This document shows, piece by piece, positions 4,960-8,768 of a stretch of 8,768 nucleotides of DNA. Origin of the DNA: Bacteroidota bacterium (GTDB lineage: Bacteria; Bacteroidota; Bacteroidia; Chitinophagales; UBA2359); NCBI GenBank assembly GCA_020627525.1, contig JAHDGP010000179.1, forward strand, positions 1-8,768. The letters are read 5' to 3'. The stretch's first letter is position 1; the number at the start of each line of letters is the position of its first letter. The position numbers and the translations under genes were made by a program. The notes under the pieces were generated by a model that was given only the letters and a program-made list of their open reading frames with translations, was not told the origin of the DNA and made no database searches.

Positions 4960-6447
4960 ATGGATGCATTAAAAGAATTATTTTCTATTTGCAGCTCCCT
5001 CAACACTTATCAACAGAAGGTTTTAAAAACCAAGCTCAGTTCTCGTTCAAAAAAAAGTTACCCATTCAAAATTTTTGAGCGATTGTGTAAGTTGAAAAAA
5101 TATGATCAGGAAAAACTTAAAGCTGGAATTCCAAATTTCACTTTACATTTTCATTATTTAAAAACAAATATTGAACAAAACCTTCATCTATTAGAAGAAG
5201 ACATTGAAACGAAGGTTCGAAACAAAATTAGTGCCGCCAACTTTCTATACCTAAATGGCTCATATAAGTGGGCAGATAAAATAATAGCTGAAACCAAAAA
5301 GATTGCGCAAGATCATTTTATGTATCTTCAGTTGTTACAACTGAATAATTTAGAAATGAATCTTTCGATGACCAAACATGCCTCTAGTTATTATAATGAA
5401 AAGGTCTATTTGGAAAAAGATGAATATCTTCAAAAATTTAATTTTGAAATAAAATACACTTGTCTTGCTGCTGAACTTTTTAAAATTGCGCATACCAAAG
5501 ATCATTTTAAAGACAAAAGAAAAAAAGCTAACGAGCTGGCAAAGAAAAACCGCATCCCAAAAAATGAGATAGCTTTACTGGAACCAGCTTTGTCTATGCG
5601 GTATGCCTACTTCGAAATGTTGGTTCAATATGCACAATATAATATTGAAGAATTTAGCATCTTGGCAAAACAAATGTTTGAATTGTTTCAGAAAAATAAA
5701 AAACTTCAGACAGCTAACAAAGTTGAATTTCTTCGTACCATCGTTAACTATTCTGGTGGACTGTTTGCCTCTAAAAATTATGAAGAGATTCCTAAAATGA
5801 AAGCTCTAATAGATAATTTTCCATATAAGGCAAAAAGATTTCAGTTGTATACATTTGAATATTTTGACAATATATACATCAGCTACCTGATGGCTACAAT
5901 TGATCAACAAGACAAACAGATGGTTTTAAAATATATTGAAGATTGTGCTGATTTTTTAGATGCCAATGATGATGCTATCAACCAAGTATCGAAAAAGGTT
6001 TTAATGTTCAATATATCTTCTCTTTATTTTACTTTAAAAATGTTTCCTGAAAGTAGGACTTGGATTAACAGATATTTTCATCAGTTTAAAAGGAAATCAG
6101 ATTTATTCAGAGACTTCTATTATCACAATGCTGAAGTGTTAAACTTGCTTTTAAATTTCGAACAAGAAAACTTTAGTATTTTAAAAAAAGAAGCTAAAAG
6201 TTATTTAAAAAAGACGACTACCGCTGGCAAAGAAAAATACAAAATAGAAAGTGCTGTTATCAACTTTTTTATCAATACTCCATTTAACAAGCTTTCGACA
6301 AATGAATTGATTGAAACAATCAGTAATTTAAGAAAAGAAATAATCGCTTTTTCTATGAATAGTGAAGATGAAAGAAAATTCAATGAAAGATATTTTAATT
6401 TTATAGATTGGTTTGAAACCAAAATAGAGGATTTGAAAAATTTATAG
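4960..6447 (+). CDS. Alpha-helical repeat (TPR-like) protein of unknown function
   Basis: I do not recognise a named family for this 495-residue protein. It is predicted to be almost entirely alpha-helical, rich in Lys, Asn, Phe and Tyr, with no signal peptide and no convincing membrane segment, so it is probably cytoplasmic. Helix-pair patterns with small and aromatic residues at TPR-like spacing appear, for example AANFLYLNGSYKWADKIIAE (92-111) followed by a second helix to about 135, and again in the middle and C-terminal thirds. The N-terminus (LKELFSICSSLNTYQQKVLK) recalls a set of orphan proteins of about 500 residues that I associate with Bacteroidota. That link is from memory and unverified. 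A scaffold or protein-binding role is plausible but not shown, and I see no catalytic motif. The start at 4960 has the same AAAAAATGG context as the acyl-CoA synthetase. The gene stands alone, 236 bp after hutU, and converges with the next gene across 33 bp. Confidence 0.85.
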   Translation: MDALKELFSICSSLNTYQQKVLKTKLSSRSKKSYPFKIFERLCKLKKYDQEKLKAGIPNFTLHFHYLKTNIEQNLHLLEEDIETKVRNKISAANFLYLNGSYKWADKIIAETKKIAQDHFMYLQLLQLNNLEMNLSMTKHASSYYNEKVYLEKDEYLQKFNFEIKYTCLAAELFKIAHTKDHFKDKRKKANELAKKNRIPKNEIALLEPALSMRYAYFEMLVQYAQYNIEEFSILAKQMFELFQKNKKLQTANKVEFLRTIVNYSGGLFASKNYEEIPKMKALIDNFPYKAKRFQLYTFEYFDNIYISYLMATIDQQDKQMVLKYIEDCADFLDANDDAINQVSKKVLMFNISSLYFTLKMFPESRTWINRYFHQFKRKSDLFRDFYYHNAEVLNLLLNFEQENFSILKKEAKSYLKKTTTAGKEKYKIESAVINFFINTPFNKLSTNELIETISNLRKEIIAFSMNSEDERKFNERYFNFIDWFETKIEDLKNL

Positions 6448-6480
6448 TAACGAAAACTTCAAAATTCAACCTTCATTTTA

Positions 6481-8768
6481 CTAATCAAATTTTCTAAACA
6501 GATGAATATATCCGCTAAGTTCTTTTTGTAAAAGTGCTTCTCCTTTCGCACTGCGTTCATATACATTGCAAGTGTAAAGATAAACTTCTTCAGGCAGAGC
6601 TTCACCGGTTTTATAATCTGTTCCATCCCAGTTCAAATTTGGATCTTCTGTTTTAAATACCAAAACACCCCAACGATTGAATACTTCAAACTCTACTCTA
6701 TCTACAAAACGATAGTCTGGCAATGGCGTAAATAAATCATTTTGATCATCAGCTCCTGGCGTAAATGCATTTGGCAAATCATATACTAAACAACTCTCCA
6801 GACAAATTTGCAAACCTCTATTACTTTCATTACCTGCTGAATCAATGGCTGTTACAACGTAGCAACCAGCCAAAGTATTTTCTAAATAGTGGGTGTAATT
6901 TGTAGCATCCCTGCCTACCGTTTCAACCGTTACTTCTTCGCCTAGAAATGGGTCTGTGTAATAAATATTGTAACCTGCAACATCATCTGCATCACAAACA
7001 CTTTGTGAGCTTTGCCAAGTCAGTCTATTGGAATCATATGCCAACTGCTCGCCCGAATCCTCAAGCAAACAATCATTTGTAACACTTAATATTGGACTAC
7101 ACGGAGCTACTGTATCTAATGGTTCTCCGCAACTAATTTGCGAGTCATTATAAAGTTCATAATTAATGCTTTCCGAAAAGTAAGAGCCAATACTCTCCAC
7201 TCGGTAGCAATAAGTTATATTGTTGTCTAAGTTTTTGTCTTTGTAACTTTGCTCTGTTGTTGTATCCAAAACTTCTGTTGGCGTTCCCATATTATCATTT
7301 CTGTAAATAACATACTCCGTATTCGACCACGGAACTTGCTCATCCCACAACAATGTAATTTGTTCATTTTGCGAAACCAGATTTAAAAAGATTGAACCTG
7401 CAGTTTGCGTTCCACCAATCAAATCATCACCACTCGCTAAAAAATCTATCCTATAGGTATACTCTTCACTTTCTGTGTTTAGACCAATATCGGTAATCAC
7501 CGTGTCATTCGCTTCTGCAAATGTATTTGAATCATAACGCGCCAACTCCACAAATGCATTCGCACCAGTGACCGTTCTGTAAACTATGTATGTATATGGA
7601 CCTGGATTTACAACAGTATCCAAAGCAATTGGATCAGGCTTTGACCAAGCAACCAGTATTTCACCATTAACAGCATCCGTGGTTAAAACACTAACTCTTG
7701 TAATAACGGGTTCGTCTTTGGGCAACTCTACACATGCATTTTCCGATGGACTGCTTTCCGAAATATTAATTGGAACCCCTTGATTACTATTTGCATCTGA
7801 AAATTCAGCAACTACTCTGTAAGAATAGTTTATCCCCTTTTGTGCAGTTGCATCTGTAAAAGAATATTCTTTAACGCCACTTACTATTTTGGTATAACTG
7901 GTTCCATCTAGTCCACGTTGACATTCATCAAACAAAAGATCATCACAACCAATGGATCGATATATTGAAAATCCAATAAACTTTTCAATAAATGCACATT
8001 CATATGGATCATCCCAACTCAGCTCAACTTCACCTTGTACCGCAATTGCCGTCAACCCTGTTGGTGGTGGGGCAATTACATTTATCATAATAGTTTCTAA
8101 ATCCACTAAAGGAATATAGGGAAAAAGATTATCAGGTTGGTCTTCTGCCTTTACAACTATTGTATAAGCATCACTAAAGACATGGCTACAATTGGTAATC
8201 CAGTCAAAAACTCCATGACTTTCCGATTGATCATTTGAGACAGTAAATGATGCGGGACCATTACTCATTTCAAAGGGCGCACCAAATGCTGTCATCACTA
8301 CTTTTTGAGGTGGACTGTCTTCATCAAATGCATCAAACTCCATTTCTATCGTTTCTCCCAATTGAACACATATTTCTGTTGGTCCAATGATTTCTGGAGG
8401 AGTATTTCCCGTATCTGCCACTAAAATTTGCATATCACGAACCATTGTTCCTATCTTAAAACCACTACGATATTCAGTAATCAGAAAGGCAATATTATAT
8501 TCTCCAACTAGTTGTGGGCTTTCCCAAATAAATTCCCCTGTTTGAGAATTCAATGAGATATTATTATCTGGTCCTGGTACAATTTGATCTGGGTATTTGT
8601 AAAAAGGGACATCTGAATCATTTGTCTCTTTGGGAATAATCAATTTAAAAACCAAACTATCGCCATCTGGATCAAAGGCTGTTGGGTTGTGGATAAAAGT
8701 CGCTCCTTTCTGACCATAATCTATTGGTGGTAAACTCAAAATAGGTGAACTGTTGTAACCAAAAAACT
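6481..8768 (-). CDS. Secreted multidomain FN3/cadherin-like protein with type IX secretion C-terminal domain (5' end outside window)
   Basis: The frame stays open through the right edge, so this is the C-terminal 761 residues of a longer protein. A TTG at 8737-8739 is an internal codon, since coding sense (GYNSSPIL) continues upstream of it. Counting from the first complete codon: a cadherin/He_PIG-like domain with FDPDGDSLVF (about 10-117), a second beta-sandwich domain (about 118-230), four fibronectin type III-like domains (about 234-344, 350-455, 458-545 and 552-658), then the gliding-motility-associated C-terminal domain (about 659-761). The last domain has NAFTPGADDQNDLF, FNRWGVLVF, NWDGTDYKTGEALPEEVYLY and the terminal SGYIHLFRKFD. 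It is the sorting signal read by the type IX secretion system, so the protein should be exported and surface-attached or released. Many paired cysteines fit disulphides in an extracellular protein. An adhesin or matrix role is inferred; no catalytic domain is visible. No clear terminator lies in the 33 bp to the convergent gene. Confidence 0.93.
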   Translation of the reverse strand, partial: FFGYNSSPILSLPPIDYGQKGATFIHNPTAFDPDGDSLVFKLIIPKETNDSDVPFYKYPDQIVPGPDNNISLNSQTGEFIWESPQLVGEYNIAFLITEYRSGFKIGTMVRDMQILVADTGNTPPEIIGPTEICVQLGETIEMEFDAFDEDSPPQKVVMTAFGAPFEMSNGPASFTVSNDQSESHGVFDWITNCSHVFSDAYTIVVKAEDQPDNLFPYIPLVDLETIMINVIAPPPTGLTAIAVQGEVELSWDDPYECAFIEKFIGFSIYRSIGCDDLLFDECQRGLDGTSYTKIVSGVKEYSFTDATAQKGINYSYRVVAEFSDANSNQGVPINISESSPSENACVELPKDEPVITRVSVLTTDAVNGEILVAWSKPDPIALDTVVNPGPYTYIVYRTVTGANAFVELARYDSNTFAEANDTVITDIGLNTESEEYTYRIDFLASGDDLIGGTQTAGSIFLNLVSQNEQITLLWDEQVPWSNTEYVIYRNDNMGTPTEVLDTTTEQSYKDKNLDNNITYCYRVESIGSYFSESINYELYNDSQISCGEPLDTVAPCSPILSVTNDCLLEDSGEQLAYDSNRLTWQSSQSVCDADDVAGYNIYYTDPFLGEEVTVETVGRDATNYTHYLENTLAGCYVVTAIDSAGNESNRGLQICLESCLVYDLPNAFTPGADDQNDLFTPLPDYRFVDRVEFEVFNRWGVLVFKTEDPNLNWDGTDYKTGEALPEEVYLYTCNVYERSAKGEALLQKELSGYIHLFRKFD

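Noticed and set aside
8737..8739. TTG as the start codon of the minus-strand secreted protein
   Set aside because: The frame is open to the window edge and the upstream residues (GYNSSPI) continue the domain. There is no signal peptide after this TTG, so it is an internal Leu codon.

Overview
The window is AT-rich DNA that most likely comes from a member of the Bacteroidota. The clearest sign is the protein at the right edge, which ends in the gliding-motility-associated / type IX secretion C-terminal domain (CHU_C type) found in that phylum. Supporting signs are the A-rich start contexts without a Shine-Dalgarno sequence (AAAAAATGG at two of the three visible starts), the roughly 675-residue long form of urocanate hydratase, and an alpha-helical orphan protein of a type I associate with Bacteroidota. 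I cannot name a genus.

Layout from left to right. Bases 1-400 are non-coding and hold short hairpin repeats and degenerate octamer arrays in both orientations. Bases 401-2170 (+) encode an AMP-forming long-chain acyl-CoA synthetase. Bases 2171-2695 are again non-coding: a 25-bp tandem duplication, a clean 8-bp-period array, a pair of hairpins with compensating stem changes, a second small octamer array, and a probable hutU leader. Bases 2696-4723 (+) encode urocanate hydratase (HutU), followed by a strong hairpin. Bases 4960-6447 (+) encode a cytoplasmic helical-repeat protein of unknown function. Bases 6481-8768 (-) hold the 3' part of a large secreted multidomain adhesin-like protein that converges on the previous gene with a 33-bp gap and runs off the right edge.

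The four genes do not look like one operon. The three plus-strand genes are separated by 525 and 236 bp, and the fourth is on the other strand. Two are core catabolic functions (fatty acid activation and the second step of histidine degradation), one is an orphan, and one is a probable type IX secretion cargo. I saw no mobile element, CRISPR array, tRNA, rRNA or defence system. No new multi-gene system is evident. The least explained material is the intergenic DNA: the GCNNGAAT octamer arrays, the hairpins with covarying stems, and the competing helices in the hutU leader.
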